Positions 9,637-18,878 of a stretch of 64,000 nucleotides of DNA are shown piece by piece. The stretch comes from Levilactobacillus tujiorum (GTDB lineage Bacteria; Bacillota; Bacilli; Lactobacillales; Lactobacillaceae). The stretch's first letter is position 1, and each line of letters begins with the position of its first letter. The notes beneath the pieces are model-generated. The model saw only the letters and a program-made list of their open reading frames with translations, ran no database searches and was not told the DNA's origin. The DNA lies in contig NZ_JAAXLK010000017.1 of assembly GCF_012641185.1 (NCBI RefSeq), forward strand, positions 1 to 64,000, written 5' to 3'. A program made the translations under genes and the position numbers.

Positions 9637-9691
9637 CCATGAAAACGGGTACACTAAAAATGTAGTTAATTCAATTGAGGAGTGATTTATT

Positions 9692-10933
9692 TTGGCAAAG
9701 TATGAAAACCTGATTCCCCGGTTCTTGAAGTACGTCAAGATCAACACACGTTCTGATCCAAATTCTGGCACGATTCCGTCAACACCACGGCTGACAGAAT
9801 TCGCTGAAGGGTTGGTGAAGGACCTTAAGGAAATCGGTCTGGACAATGTTCACATCAATAAGCAATGTGCTTATGTGTTTGCGACCTTACCAGCCAATAC
9901 GGACAAGCAAGTTAAGAAGATCGGCTTTATCTCTCACTTTGATACCGCCGACTTTAACAGCGAAAACATTAATCCCCAATTCGTGGAAAACTATGACGGT
10001 AAGTCTGTCATTAAGTTGGATGACACTGGCAAGTACACGCTGGACCCGGCAGTATTCCCGAATTTGAAAAACTATCAGGGCCACACCTTGATCACGACGG
10101 ATGGCAGTACCTTGTTGGGTGCCGATGACAAGTCTGGGGTTGCTGAAATTATGGCAGCTGCCGAATATTTATTAGCTCATCCTGAAATCAAGCACGGCGA
10201 GATTGAAATCGGCTTGGGTCCTGATGAGGAAATTGGGACGGGTGCCGATCACTTTGACGTGGCGGACTTTGGCGCGGACATTGCTTACACGGTCGATGGT
10301 GGGCCATTAGGTCAGTTGGAGTATGAAACCTTTAACGCCGCTGATGCCCAGGTTGAAATCACCGGGACTAACGTGCACCCAGCTGAAGCGAAGGATGTCA
10401 TGGTGAATGCTTCGCAAGTTGCCATGGACTTCCACGCAGCCTTACCAGAGCATGATCGGCCAGAACATACCGAGGGACGGGAAGGGTTCTTCCATCTTTA
10501 CAGTATGAGTGGCACCGTAGATAGTGCCCATTTGAGCTACATTATTCGGGATCATGATCGCCAAATCTTTGAAGATCGGAAGAAGCTCTTCCAAGGGGTT
10601 GCCGATCAATTGAATAAGGATTATGGCAGTGATCGGGTTAAAGTCACTATCAAGGATCAATACTACAATATGCGTGAAGTCATCGAAAAGGACATGACGG
10701 TGGTCGATTTAGCCAAGGAAGCTTTGGAAGAATTGAACATCAAGCCATTGATCTTCCCCGTTCGTGGGGGGACTGATGGATCCAAGATTTCTTACTTGGG
10801 CTTACCAACCCCTAACCTGTTTGCTGGTGGCGAGAACATGCACGGCCGGTTCGAATATGTTTCTGAACAAACTATGGAACAAGCAACTGACGTGGTTATT
10901 AAGATTGCGGAACTCGCAGAACAACAGGCCTAA
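9692..10933 (+). CDS. pepT: Peptidase T (tripeptidase)
   Basis: This zinc aminotripeptidase of the M20 family removes the N-terminal residue from tripeptides in the cytoplasm, part of the peptide nutrition of lactic acid bacteria. Metal and catalytic motifs are in order: SHFDTADF near residue 86, LLGADDKSG near 146, [14 protein letters not shown] near 180, TVDGG near 205 and a C-terminal RGGTDGS near 363. The 413-residue length is standard. The TTG start follows GAGGAGTGATTTATT. It appears to be a single-gene unit; its 3' flank carries the CtsR box and promoter of clpB. Confidence 0.95.
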   Translation: MAKYENLIPRFLKYVKINTRSDPNSGTIPSTPRLTEFAEGLVKDLKEIGLDNVHINKQCAYVFATLPANTDKQVKKIGFISHFDTADFNSENINPQFVENYDGKSVIKLDDTGKYTLDPAVFPNLKNYQGHTLITTDGSTLLGADDKSGVAEIMAAAEYLLAHPEIKHGEIEIGLGPDEEIGTGADHFDVADFGADIAYTVDGGPLGQLEYETFNAADAQVEITGTNVHPAEAKDVMVNASQVAMDFHAALPEHDRPEHTEGREGFFHLYSMSGTVDSAHLSYIIRDHDRQIFEDRKKLFQGVADQLNKDYGSDRVKVTIKDQYYNMREVIEKDMTVVDLAKEALEELNIKPLIFPVRGGTDGSKISYLGLPTPNLFAGGENMHGRFEYVSEQTMEQATDVVIKIAELAEQQA

Positions 10934-10940
10934 ATTAATT

Positions 10941-10957
10941 AGTCAAAATTGGTCAAA
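10941..10957 (+). promoter_or_regulatory. CtsR operator of clpB
   Basis: AGTCAAA, three bases, then GGTCAAA matches the CtsR heptad direct repeat (RGTCAAANNNRGTCAAA) exactly. It ends 5 bp before the -35 of the clpB promoter, where bound CtsR would block transcription until heat or other stress. Confidence 0.85.
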
Positions 10958-10962
10958 TTATT

Positions 10963-10990
10963 TTGAATTTGGGTCCAAATCAGTTAGAAT
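10963..10990 (+). promoter_or_regulatory. Heat-shock promoter of clpB
   Basis: The -35 TTGAAT (10963-10968), a 16-bp spacer and a -10 TAGAAT (10985-10990) lie directly downstream of the CtsR box. The predicted start near 10997 leaves a leader of about 130 nt containing a terminator-like hairpin. Confidence 0.65.
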
Positions 10991-11004
10991 ATGAGTGAAA
11001 AATG

Positions 11005-11033
11005 GAGGTTAACCTAAGGGTTGCCTCTTTTTT
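11005..11033 (+). terminator. Hairpin and T run in the clpB leader (terminator or attenuator)
   Basis: GAGGTTAACC (11005-11014) pairs imperfectly with GGGTTGCCTC (11018-11027), followed by six T. It can terminate pepT readthrough. It also lies just downstream of the only good clpB promoter, so clpB transcripts must pass through it. Confidence 0.6.
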
Positions 11034-11125
11034 GCCCCCGCAATTTACTGGTGAACAGGCAATGGTGAAGATAATGGGGACTAGATAAATACGATGACAC
11101 TTAATTTTAACCAAGGAGGATGCAC

Positions 11126-13747
11126 ATGAATCCAGAAAAAATGACAGAAGCGTTAACCGAGGCACTGGGTGAGGCCCAACGGATTGCCGTAACCCGCCAA
11201 CATCAAGCCGTGACGGTGGCGCACCTCTTTAAATACTTGATTCAACCCGGTGAACTGGGTCGCGAGCTCTTGTCCAACGCAGGGGTCGATATTGCTGCGA
11301 TGGATGAGGAACTCGATCGGGAGTTAGATAGTATTAGCACGGTTGCGGGGAGCGGTGTCCAATATGGGCAAGAATTTTCTCGTAATTTAACGGATCTCTT
11401 GCAGAAGGCCGATGCCATCAAGGATAAGTATCGTGACGATTACTTGGCCATTGATACCGTGGTGATTGCTCTGATGCAATTGCGTGGTGAAAGCCTGACG
11501 GATTACCTGAAAGCGCAAGGAATTACTGAGCAGATGGTCCGCAATGCGGTGGATAAGATCCGTAGCGGTGAACGGGTGACCTCGAAGAACCAAGAAGATC
11601 AATACAAAGCCCTCGAAAAATACGGCACTGATCTGGTGAAAGCCATGCGTAGTGGTAAGATTGATCCCATTATTGGCCGGGATGATGAAATCCTGTCGGT
11701 CATTCGGATTCTGTCGCGTAAGACCAAGAATAATCCGGTGCTGATTGGAGAAGCTGGTGTCGGTAAAACGGCGATTGTTGAAGGACTAGCCCAACGGATC
11801 GTGCGGGGGGATGTTCCCGATAACCTGAAAGATAAGACGATCTTTTCTTTGGATATGGGCTCGTTAATTGCCGGTGCCAAGTACCGGGGCGAATTTGAGG
11901 AACGTTTGAAGGCGGTCCTGAAAGAAGTCACCAAGAGTGATGGTCAAATTATCATGTTTATTGACGAAATTCACAATATTGTCGGCGCTGGTAAGGGTGA
12001 AGGTAGCATGGACGCCGGTAATCTCTTGAAGCCAATGTTGGCCCGGGGTGAACTACACTTGATCGGGGCGACAACGCTGGATGAATATCGCAAATATTTG
12101 GAGCAGGATAAGGCGTTGGCCCGGCGCTTCCAGCGGGTAGTCGTTAACGAACCCAGTATTGCAGATACGGTAACCATTCTGCGGGGATTACGGGAACGGT
12201 TTGAGATTCACCACGGCGTTAAAATTCATGACAACGCCTTGATTGCGGCGGCAAAGCTTTCGGATCGCTATTTAACGGATCGGTTCCTGCCAGACAAGGC
12301 CATTGATCTGGTCGATGACGCCTCGGCCTCGATTCGGGTGGAAATGAACTCGGCGCCAACCGAACTGGACCAAGCACGCCGGCAGATGATACGCATGCAA
12401 GTTGAGCAGACAGCGTTGAAGCAGGAAACGGATGCGGCCTCAAAGGCCCGTTTGCAGGAACTTACCAAGGAATTGGCGGATACCAAGGAAAAGGTTGACA
12501 AACTGAGCGCGCGTTGGAATCAAGAAAAGACTGCTATCAAGAGCGTGGGTGCTAAGAAAATGGAGTTGGATAAGGCCAAGCGCGATTTGGAGAACGCCGA
12601 GGCGCAATATGACCTGAATCAGGCGGCTGAGCTTCAACATGGGACCATTCCACGATTAGAACAAGAGTTGGCAGACTTAGAAAAGCAGAATCAGCAGCAA
12701 GATTGGTTAGTCTCTGAATCAGTGACTGAAAATGAAATTGCAAACGTTGTGAGTCGCATGACGGGGATTCCGGTGACTAAGTTGGTTCAAGGCGAACGAG
12801 AAAAGCTGTTGAAGTTAGCGGATCGGTTGCATGATCGAGTCGTAGGCCAGGACCAAGCAGTTTCTGCGGTGGCCGATGCTGTCTTACGCTCACGTGCGGG
12901 CTTGCAAGATCCAACGAAGCCTCTGGGCTCATTCCTGTTCCTGGGACCGACCGGGGTCGGCAAGACGGAATTAGCCAAGGCGCTGGCAGAGAACCTCTTT
13001 GACAGTGAAGACCACATGGTCAGAATTGACATGAGTGAGTACATGGAAAAAGCGTCCGTTTCCCGGTTAGTGGGTGCTGCCCCCGGCTATGTCGGTTACG
13101 AGGAAGGCGGCCAGCTGACGGAAGCGGTTCGGCGGAATCCGTACACGATTGTCTTGTTCGATGAAGTTGAGAAGGCCCATCCCGACGTCTTTAACCTGTT
13201 ATTACAGGTCTTAGACGATGGCCGGTTAACGGATAGCCAGGGCCGAACCATTGATTTCAAGAATACGATTCTGATCATGACCTCTAACTTAGGGTCAGAA
13301 CTCTTATTGCAGGGAACGGACGACCAAGGGAACATTTCCCAGTCGGCCCAAGAGCAGGTCGCCAAGCTCTTACAAGACCACTTCCGGCCAGAATTTTTGA
13401 ACCGGATTGATGACACGATTATGTTCAAGCCGCTGACTCTAGCTGACGTTCAACAGATTGTGGTGAAATTGATTGCTCATTTGGCACACCGGCTACACGA
13501 GCAACAGTTAGATCTGACCATCACGCCGGCGGCTCAGGCTTGGATCGCACAAAAGGGGTACCTGCCAGCATACGGGGCACGGCCACTCCAACGCTTTATT
13601 ACGAATTACGTTGAAACACCACTGGCTCGCTTACTGATTGCGGGAGATATTCCGGTGAACAGCTTGATTACGATTGACGTGGTTGACGATCAGTTGGCCT
13701 TCAGTCATCAGCTACAAGTGAAGACGGTTCCCACCCCAGAAGACTAG
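11126..13747 (+). CDS. clpB: ATP-dependent disaggregase ClpB
   Basis: ClpB is a hexameric AAA+ chaperone that extracts proteins from aggregates together with DnaK. It shows an N-terminal Clp-N double repeat (1-150), a first AAA+ domain with Walker A GEAGVGKT near residue 208, a long coiled-coil middle domain (about 400-530) diagnostic of ClpB, and a second AAA+ domain with GPTGVGKT near 607, followed by the C-terminal D2-small domain. The 873-residue length is normal. ATG 11126 is preferred over ATG 11120 because the latter abuts AAGGAGG with no spacing. Regulation by CtsR is supported by the operator upstream. Confidence 0.97.
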   Translation: MNPEKMTEALTEALGEAQRIAVTRQHQAVTVAHLFKYLIQPGELGRELLSNAGVDIAAMDEELDRELDSISTVAGSGVQYGQEFSRNLTDLLQKADAIKDKYRDDYLAIDTVVIALMQLRGESLTDYLKAQGITEQMVRNAVDKIRSGERVTSKNQEDQYKALEKYGTDLVKAMRSGKIDPIIGRDDEILSVIRILSRKTKNNPVLIGEAGVGKTAIVEGLAQRIVRGDVPDNLKDKTIFSLDMGSLIAGAKYRGEFEERLKAVLKEVTKSDGQIIMFIDEIHNIVGAGKGEGSMDAGNLLKPMLARGELHLIGATTLDEYRKYLEQDKALARRFQRVVVNEPSIADTVTILRGLRERFEIHHGVKIHDNALIAAAKLSDRYLTDRFLPDKAIDLVDDASASIRVEMNSAPTELDQARRQMIRMQVEQTALKQETDAASKARLQELTKELADTKEKVDKLSARWNQEKTAIKSVGAKKMELDKAKRDLENAEAQYDLNQAAELQHGTIPRLEQELADLEKQNQQQDWLVSESVTENEIANVVSRMTGIPVTKLVQGEREKLLKLADRLHDRVVGQDQAVSAVADAVLRSRAGLQDPTKPLGSFLFLGPTGVGKTELAKALAENLFDSEDHMVRIDMSEYMEKASVSRLVGAAPGYVGYEEGGQLTEAVRRNPYTIVLFDEVEKAHPDVFNLLLQVLDDGRLTDSQGRTIDFKNTILIMTSNLGSELLLQGTDDQGNISQSAQEQVAKLLQDHFRPEFLNRIDDTIMFKPLTLADVQQIVVKLIAHLAHRLHEQQLDLTITPAAQAWIAQKGYLPAYGARPLQRFITNYVETPLARLLIAGDIPVNSLITIDVVDDQLAFSHQLQVKTVPTPED

Positions 13748-13767
13748 ACAGCTAAATACGGGGTTGG

Positions 13768-13820
13768 ACGTAAAGGACTAGGGACTCTCTTGATTAAGGG
13801 GGACCCGGTCCTTTTTACGT
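13768..13820 (+). terminator. Terminator after clpB
   Basis: ACGTAAAGGAC (13768-13778) pairs with GTCCTTTTTACGT (13808-13820) in a long stem whose 3' arm includes the T run. Confidence 0.75.
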
Positions 13821-13899
13821 GATACAGGTTAGCGTAATGGAAGGCCAGATTTAAAGATAGAGAACGTTTGTTTGCTTTGGCGAATTCCGCGTTTTTTTC

Positions 13900-13908
13900 T
13901 GGTATAAT
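13900..13908 (+). promoter_or_regulatory. Extended -10 promoter of dnaE
   Basis: A perfect TATAAT (13903-13908) is preceded by TGG, an extended -10 that compensates for the lack of a well-spaced -35. The dnaE start is 36 bp downstream. Confidence 0.65.
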
Positions 13909-13943
13909 AGCCATAATTAAGTACGAAGAAAGGGGAGGACGGG

Positions 13944-16900
13944 ATGTTTGTTCCATTGCAGGTCATGAGCACTTACAGTCTATTGCAAAGCACCAATCGG
14001 ATTCCTGAATTGGTCCAAACGGCTAAGGAGCGTGGCTATACGACGCTAGCGCTGACGGATAAAAATGTGATGTATGGCGTCGTGGCCTTCTATAATGCCT
14101 GTCGTCAGGCGGGAATTAAGCCCTTATTAGGCCTAACACTAACGACTCAAAACGTGACGGACGCAACGCAAGCGACGGACTTAATTTTCCTCGCCCGCGA
14201 TTTTACCGGTTATCAGCAGTTGATGCAGCTGTCGACCGCCTATCAGGTGGCAGCAGCGCCAGTCGACTTGGCTCAACAGGTGGCCAATTTGACTCATCTT
14301 GAGTTGGTGGTCCCCTTAGATAGTGAGATTCATCAGCTACTGGGGATCGAAGATGTTGCGGCGGCAACCCGTGTTTTACAGCAATTTCAACAGTGGTTGC
14401 CCGAACGAGTGGCATTAGGCATCAGTCCCGAATTAACGGTGGAAGTCCAGCAACGTCTTCAGCAGTTGCAGGCGACGACCCAGGTTCCCCTAGTAGGACT
14501 GGAACCGGTTGAGTATCTCAATCGGGAAGACCACTTTGCGGTAACGGTGTTGCGGGCAATTGAAGCGGGGGTCGTGATTGAAGACTTACCGGCCGAGCAA
14601 GCCAAGCTGGGAACGCACTGGTTGCGGCCGGCAGCTGAGCAGGTGGCGCGCTTTAAACGTGCCGGCTTGACCGCGGCCGTCACGGGTACCGATCAGTTGG
14701 CGGCGGCCTGCGATGTGACGCTGAAATTTCAGCAACCGCAATTGCCGCAATTTCCAACCCCTAAGCAGCAGCCTTCGCAAGATTACCTTCGTCAGCTTTG
14801 TGTGGCGGGGCTTAAGGCCCGCTTGACGGCTAACGGAATCACGGATAGCCAACCCTACCAGCAGCGCTTAGAGCGCGAATTAGGTGTCATTCACCGGATG
14901 GGCTTTGACGATTACTTCCTGATCGTCTGGGATGTCATGAATTTTGCTCACCGGGCCCACATTCAAACGGGGCCAGGCCGGGGGTCTGCGGCGGGATCTT
15001 TAGTGGCATATGTCTTAGCAATTACTGAGGTTGACCCGTTGGCCTACAACCTGTTGTTTGAACGGTTCTTGAATGAAGAGCGAGCGCAGATGCCGGATAT
15101 CGACTTGGATATTCCGGATGATAAGCGGGAACAAGTTCTACAGTACGTTCACGACAAGTATGGTCATTCCCGAGTCGCCCAGATTATCACGTTTGGGACG
15201 TTAGCCGCTAAGGCCGCTTTACGAGACGTTGGTCGGGTTCTGGGGATGGCGCCGTATCAAATGAGCGATTGGAGCGCTGCCATTCCTAATCAACTTCACG
15301 TGACGTTGGCGGCGGCCTATCAGCAGTCGCAAAAGTTACGAAATTTGGTGGCCGATAGCAAGCTGAATAAGTTGCTTTACGAGACAGCCTGCAAGCTTGA
15401 AGGATTGCCACGTAACTATTCGACCCATGCGGCCGGTATTGTGTTGAGCCAGGGCAACCTAACAGATCTGGTACCCCTGCAACCCGGAGCCGGTGATCTC
15501 TTGATGACCCAGTACCCTAAGGACACAGTTGAAGCAGTTGGTCTGTTGAAGATGGACTTCTTAGGGTTACGTAACCTGAGCATCCTGGCCAATGCCTTGG
15601 CGCTGGTCAAGAAGCAGACGGGTCAGAAGTTAGCGATTAACGCGATTGACCTGAATGATGCCGAAACCTTGCAGTTATTTGCGCAGGGTGAAACCAACGG
15701 GGTCTTTCAATTTGAATCCGCGGGAATCAAGCGGGTATTGCGGCAACTCCGTCCAGATAGTTTTGAGTTGGTGGCAGCAGTCAACGCGTTATACCGACCG
15801 GGACCAATGGAAAATATCGACACCTTTATTAAGCGTAAAGAGGGCAAGGAGCAGGTGACCTACGCTGCCGAAACGCTTAAACCTATTTTGGGGCCCACGT
15901 ACGGCGTCCTGGTCTACCAAGAGCAAGTCATGCAGGTAGCCAGCACGATGGGTGGATTTACCTTAGGTGAAGCCGACTTACTACGGCGGGCAATGAGTAA
16001 GAAGAAAAAGCAGACCATGGATGCGATGCAGAAGAAGTTCGTGACGGGGGCGCAGCAGCTAGGTTACTCAGTGCAGACCGCGGAACAAGTCTTTGCCTAT
16101 ATGGATCGGTTTGCCAACTATGGGTTTAACCGGTCACATGCCGTTGCGTACAGCAAACTCGCCTTTCAGCTAGCGTACTTGAAGGCCCATTATCCGGGAC
16201 CGTTTTATGCGGCCCTGCTGAACTCGGTTATCAACGTCCCCGTAAAGACCAAGCTCTATTTGACGGAAGCCAAGCGGCACGGGGTAACCATCCTGCCTCC
16301 GGACATTAACCGATCGTCGGCTTACTTTAACCTGCGCGACGGCGCCATTATCTTTGGATTGAGTTCCATCAAAGGGGTACGGCGTGATTTCTTACGCGAC
16401 TTATTGGCAGATCGGCATGAACATGGCCCTTATCAAGATCTCCATCAGTTCTTGCAGCGGATTGATCCTAAATATCGTAAGGCGGATCTTTTAAATGCCT
16501 TAGTCTATGCCGGGGCGTTTGATCACTTCGGATATAACCGCGCGGAACTCATCGCTGCGTTACCGGAGTTTCTCAGTAGTGTGGAGCTCTCGGGTGATAA
16601 CGTGGAACTGTTTGCGGCTTTGGCGCCCAAGGTGGCCCATAAGCCGGATTTTGATTTGATGACCAAGCTGACGCAAGAAGAAGCGGTGTTAGGGGCATAC
16701 TTGTCGGGGCATCCCGTAGCCCAGTATCAGGCGTTGATCACGCGGCTGCATGCCGTGACCATCAGTGACCTCACCGTGAATGAACGGGTAACGGTCGTGG
16801 TGTATGTCACCCGAATTCGGACGATTCGAACCAAACGTGGGGAGCCGATGGCCTTCCTCACGGGGAGCGATGAGACGGCTGATGTGAGCATCACGATCTT

Positions 16901-17288
16901 CCCTAATCAATACCGTCGGGCTAGCGAATGGTTGAAGACGGATCAAGTCATCGTCGTTCGCGGCAAGGTGGAACAGCAGCGGGGGCTGCAGATCGTGGCG
17001 GACCAACTTGATTTGGCAGAGAAATTACAACCGGCTACGGCATCAGCGACGAATGGCCCCCGTTGGTTCATTCGCGTTGACCGTGAACATGATCAGCGAC
17101 CGGTGGCTCAGCAACTGGCTCAGGTACTCACGGCTAATGTGGGCTCGACGCCGGTGATTGTTTATCAACCGCAAAACGATCAGAAACGGCTCTTACCTAA
17201 GACCCAATGGCTACGTGCTGATCCAGCGCTAAAGGCGGTATTGGAACGGCTAATGGGTGCGGGCAATGTCGTTTTTAAAAATGGATAG
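13944..17288 (+). CDS. dnaE: DNA polymerase III alpha subunit DnaE
   Basis: In low-GC Gram-positives DnaE extends RNA primers before handing over to PolC. An N-terminal PHP domain begins FVPLQVMSTYSLL; the usual HxH metal motif is replaced, so PHP exonuclease activity is probably lost, as is common in this group. The polymerase core shows GPGRGSAAGSLVAY near 345 and the catalytic aspartates in MPDIDLDIPDD near 382-392. FNRSHAVAYS (near residue 732) and a C-terminal OB fold (about 945-1020) follow. The 1114-residue length is normal. The ATG follows AAAGGGGAGG. In homofermentative lactobacilli pfkA-pyk follow; here an aldolase gene does. Confidence 0.96.
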   Translation: MFVPLQVMSTYSLLQSTNRIPELVQTAKERGYTTLALTDKNVMYGVVAFYNACRQAGIKPLLGLTLTTQNVTDATQATDLIFLARDFTGYQQLMQLSTAYQVAAAPVDLAQQVANLTHLELVVPLDSEIHQLLGIEDVAAATRVLQQFQQWLPERVALGISPELTVEVQQRLQQLQATTQVPLVGLEPVEYLNREDHFAVTVLRAIEAGVVIEDLPAEQAKLGTHWLRPAAEQVARFKRAGLTAAVTGTDQLAAACDVTLKFQQPQLPQFPTPKQQPSQDYLRQLCVAGLKARLTANGITDSQPYQQRLERELGVIHRMGFDDYFLIVWDVMNFAHRAHIQTGPGRGSAAGSLVAYVLAITEVDPLAYNLLFERFLNEERAQMPDIDLDIPDDKREQVLQYVHDKYGHSRVAQIITFGTLAAKAALRDVGRVLGMAPYQMSDWSAAIPNQLHVTLAAAYQQSQKLRNLVADSKLNKLLYETACKLEGLPRNYSTHAAGIVLSQGNLTDLVPLQPGAGDLLMTQYPKDTVEAVGLLKMDFLGLRNLSILANALALVKKQTGQKLAINAIDLNDAETLQLFAQGETNGVFQFESAGIKRVLRQLRPDSFELVAAVNALYRPGPMENIDTFIKRKEGKEQVTYAAETLKPILGPTYGVLVYQEQVMQVASTMGGFTLGEADLLRRAMSKKKKQTMDAMQKKFVTGAQQLGYSVQTAEQVFAYMDRFANYGFNRSHAVAYSKLAFQLAYLKAHYPGPFYAALLNSVINVPVKTKLYLTEAKRHGVTILPPDINRSSAYFNLRDGAIIFGLSSIKGVRRDFLRDLLADRHEHGPYQDLHQFLQRIDPKYRKADLLNALVYAGAFDHFGYNRAELIAALPEFLSSVELSGDNVELFAALAPKVAHKPDFDLMTKLTQEEAVLGAYLSGHPVAQYQALITRLHAVTISDLTVNERVTVVVYVTRIRTIRTKRGEPMAFLTGSDETADVSITIFPNQYRRASEWLKTDQVIVVRGKVEQQRGLQIVADQLDLAEKLQPATASATNGPRWFIRVDREHDQRPVAQQLAQVLTANVGSTPVIVYQPQNDQKRLLPKTQWLRADPALKAVLERLMGAGNVVFKNG

Positions 17289-17383
17289 ACCAATTTAACG
17301 AAAAATACCTCTGGACTATTTATATCAAGTTCTGTATTATGTATACCAATGAACGAGATATATTACGTTGGAGGTATTTTTTA

Positions 17384-18100
17384 ATGAAACTAAACGTTAA
17401 GGTGTATTCTGATGGGGCCCAGTTGGATGATATGAAAGCCGTTGCTGCTAAGGGCTTAGTTGAGGGCTTCACGACGAACCCCAGCTTGATGAAGGCCGCT
17501 GGGATCACGGATTACTTGGCTTTCGCACGGGAGGCCGTTACGACTTTTCCGGATCAGTCGATTAGTTTTGAAGTTTTTGGTAATACCCCTGAACGCATGC
17601 TGGCAGAGGCCAAGGTTTTAGCGGGGTTAGGTGAGCATGTTGCCGTGAAGGTGCCGATTATTCGGGCCAGCGGGGATGACAATACGGCTGTAATTACGGC
17701 CTTGTCCGATGCGGGGGTACAGGTTAACGTGACGGCGATTACCACGCTGTCAGAAGTTAAGTTGGCCGTAGACGCATTGAATCCTAAAACGGGCGGCATC
17801 GTCTCCGTCTTTGCCGGCCGGGTTGCAGATACCGGCGTTGATCCATTGCCATTGATGAAACAGTCGGCAGCGCTCTGCCATGCTAAGACAAATGTTGAGC
17901 TGTTGTGGGCCAGCACCCGGGAATCAATCAACGTGGTTCAGGCTGATGAGACGGGCTGTGATATTATCACCGTGCCACCCAAGATCTTGAATAAGCTCGA
18001 TAAATTCGGTAAGGATGCTTTCCAGGTCTCCGTCGATACGGTGAAGACCTTTGACCAAGATATTGCTGAACTTGGCTTTACGATTCCAGTTGAGGAATAA
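17384..18100 (+). CDS. Transaldolase/fructose-6-phosphate aldolase-family protein
   Basis: This 238-residue class I aldolase is of the small TalC/FSA clade. The Schiff-base lysine is K89 in HVAVKVPI. FTTNPSL (29-35), TAITTLSEV and STRES near the C-terminus shape the active site. Activity may be true transaldolase (sedoheptulose-7-phosphate plus glyceraldehyde-3-phosphate) or fructose-6-phosphate aldolase; the sequence does not decide. ATG 17384 is chosen because GGAGG lies just upstream; an earlier in-frame ATG at 17339 lacks a site. It sits at the locus where pfkA is found in homofermentative relatives, so it may help rearrange sugar phosphates in a phosphoketolase-based metabolism. Confidence 0.85.
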   Translation: MKLNVKVYSDGAQLDDMKAVAAKGLVEGFTTNPSLMKAAGITDYLAFAREAVTTFPDQSISFEVFGNTPERMLAEAKVLAGLGEHVAVKVPIIRASGDDNTAVITALSDAGVQVNVTAITTLSEVKLAVDALNPKTGGIVSVFAGRVADTGVDPLPLMKQSAALCHAKTNVELLWASTRESINVVQADETGCDIITVPPKILNKLDKFGKDAFQVSVDTVKTFDQDIAELGFTIPVEE

Positions 18101-18134
18101 GTGGGTGTCGGTTCGCACTTCAATGCTTAAAAAG

Positions 18135-18331
18135 TAGGCAACATTGGATGCTTCCTGCCGCCTTACCGTTCGCCAAATTTGAGCTGGAGCGCTGTGGGGG
18201 GACGACTCGAGCCATAGAGCGGTCTCGAACCTCGCTTTGAGCCGAGGATCACGTCTCAAAGCCGCCATTTACCAAGAGAACCCACTTGGTAAATCCCACG
18301 GCTGAGCTCAAATTTGGCTCACTCTCGGCTA
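18135..18331 (-). repeat. Structured intergenic element, copy A (candidate RNA family)
   Basis: Read on the minus strand it runs TAGCCGAGAG (18322-18331), a 14-nt pairing arm (18305-18318), two inner hairpins (ATTTACCAAG 18267-18276 with CTTGGTAAAT 18285-18294; GCTTTGAG 18234-18241 with CTCAAAGC 18255-18262), a third short stem (18207-18228), the complementary arm (18172-18185), then CGGTAAGGCG (18159-18168) and TTGCCTA (18135-18141). The blocks recur in the same order at 40981-41167. It contains no convincing open reading frame. Confidence 0.55.
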
Positions 18332-18359
18332 GGTGGGAGTTAGCAATCCTCATTGGTTA

Positions 18360-18695
18360 AATGATGGTGAACCAATATGGTTAGTCGTTCTGTCATTCAA
18401 AAGGAAGGCAGCAGGCGGAATCTCTGCCAGCCGCAGGTGACTGATTTAGAACGTTATCCTGACTATGCGAGCTTTGACAATCAGTTTTGTGTGGTTAATC
18501 TTTAGTTAAAAATTTGTGAGGACTGCTATTGGCGTGAGATTAAAATCCAGTAGCAGTCTTCTTGATTTTTTGGACAAGTTGATTAAAAAGTTTGGCGGAC
18601 GTTTAAATTTTTAAAAAGGGCGGAATTATTTTTGTAATAACTAAAAAGTTATGAAACGACGAGTTTTCCGTGCGTTTCCAGCGTTGTAATATCGG
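18360..18695. other. Gene-free interval between element A and pyk
   Basis: Together with element A this makes a 778-bp gap between the aldolase gene and pyk. The only features I see are a terminator-like stem (GACTGCTATTGG 18521-18532 with CCAGTAGCAGTC 18547-18558, then a T-rich stretch to 18575) and AT-rich DNA leading to the pyk promoter. No coding frame is supported. Confidence 0.5.
18521..18575 (+). terminator. Probable terminator between element A and pyk
   Basis: GACTGCTATTGG (18521-18532) pairs with CCAGTAGCAGTC (18547-18558) with one mismatch. The T-rich tail is offset by a few bases. It is far from the aldolase stop (18100), which suggests that the 18101-18520 DNA is itself transcribed. 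Confidence 0.55.
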
Positions 18696-18709
18696 GGAAA
18701 CCGCTTACT
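18696..18709 (+). promoter_or_regulatory. Candidate cre site upstream of pyk
   Basis: GGAAACCGCTTACT matches 12 of 14 positions of WGWAANCGNTNWCA and lies about 65 bp upstream of the pyk -10, a position expected for CcpA activation. CcpA activation of pyk is known in lactic acid bacteria. The match is imperfect. Confidence 0.3.
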
Positions 18710-18772
18710 TTGAGAAATTGTGTACAAAGCGGCGAAAAATTGATAAACATAGCAGACATAAATTTTTAAAAG

Positions 18773-18781
18773 TGATAGAAT
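18773..18781 (+). promoter_or_regulatory. Extended -10 promoter of pyk
   Basis: TAGAAT (18776-18781) is preceded by TGA, forming an extended -10. The -35 region CAGACA (18753-18758) is weak at 17-bp spacing. The leader to the pyk ATG is about 90 nt. Confidence 0.5.
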
Positions 18782-18878
18782 AATTTTGGAATCAAATTTG
18801 AGCCGAAACTTTTAGCGCGCCAATTTTTACAGAAATTAGCCGCTTGCTTCGGCCAATTCTAAAGGAGAGATTTTTCTA

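Noticed and set aside
13944-14000. Damaged N-terminus of DnaE because HxH of the PHP domain is missing
   Set aside because: Loss of PHP metal ligands is common in low-GC Gram-positive DnaE; the frame, start and length are normal.
17924-18268. Minus-strand open frame of 114 codons overlapping the aldolase gene and element A
   Set aside because: No ribosome site, protein-like composition or recognisable motif; it is explained by the aldolase coding frame and the structured element.
18101-18360. CRISPR array or transposon ends in the palindromic region
   Set aside because: There is no regular direct repeat-spacer pattern. The two related copies differ in their inverted arms and lack transposase or target-site duplications.
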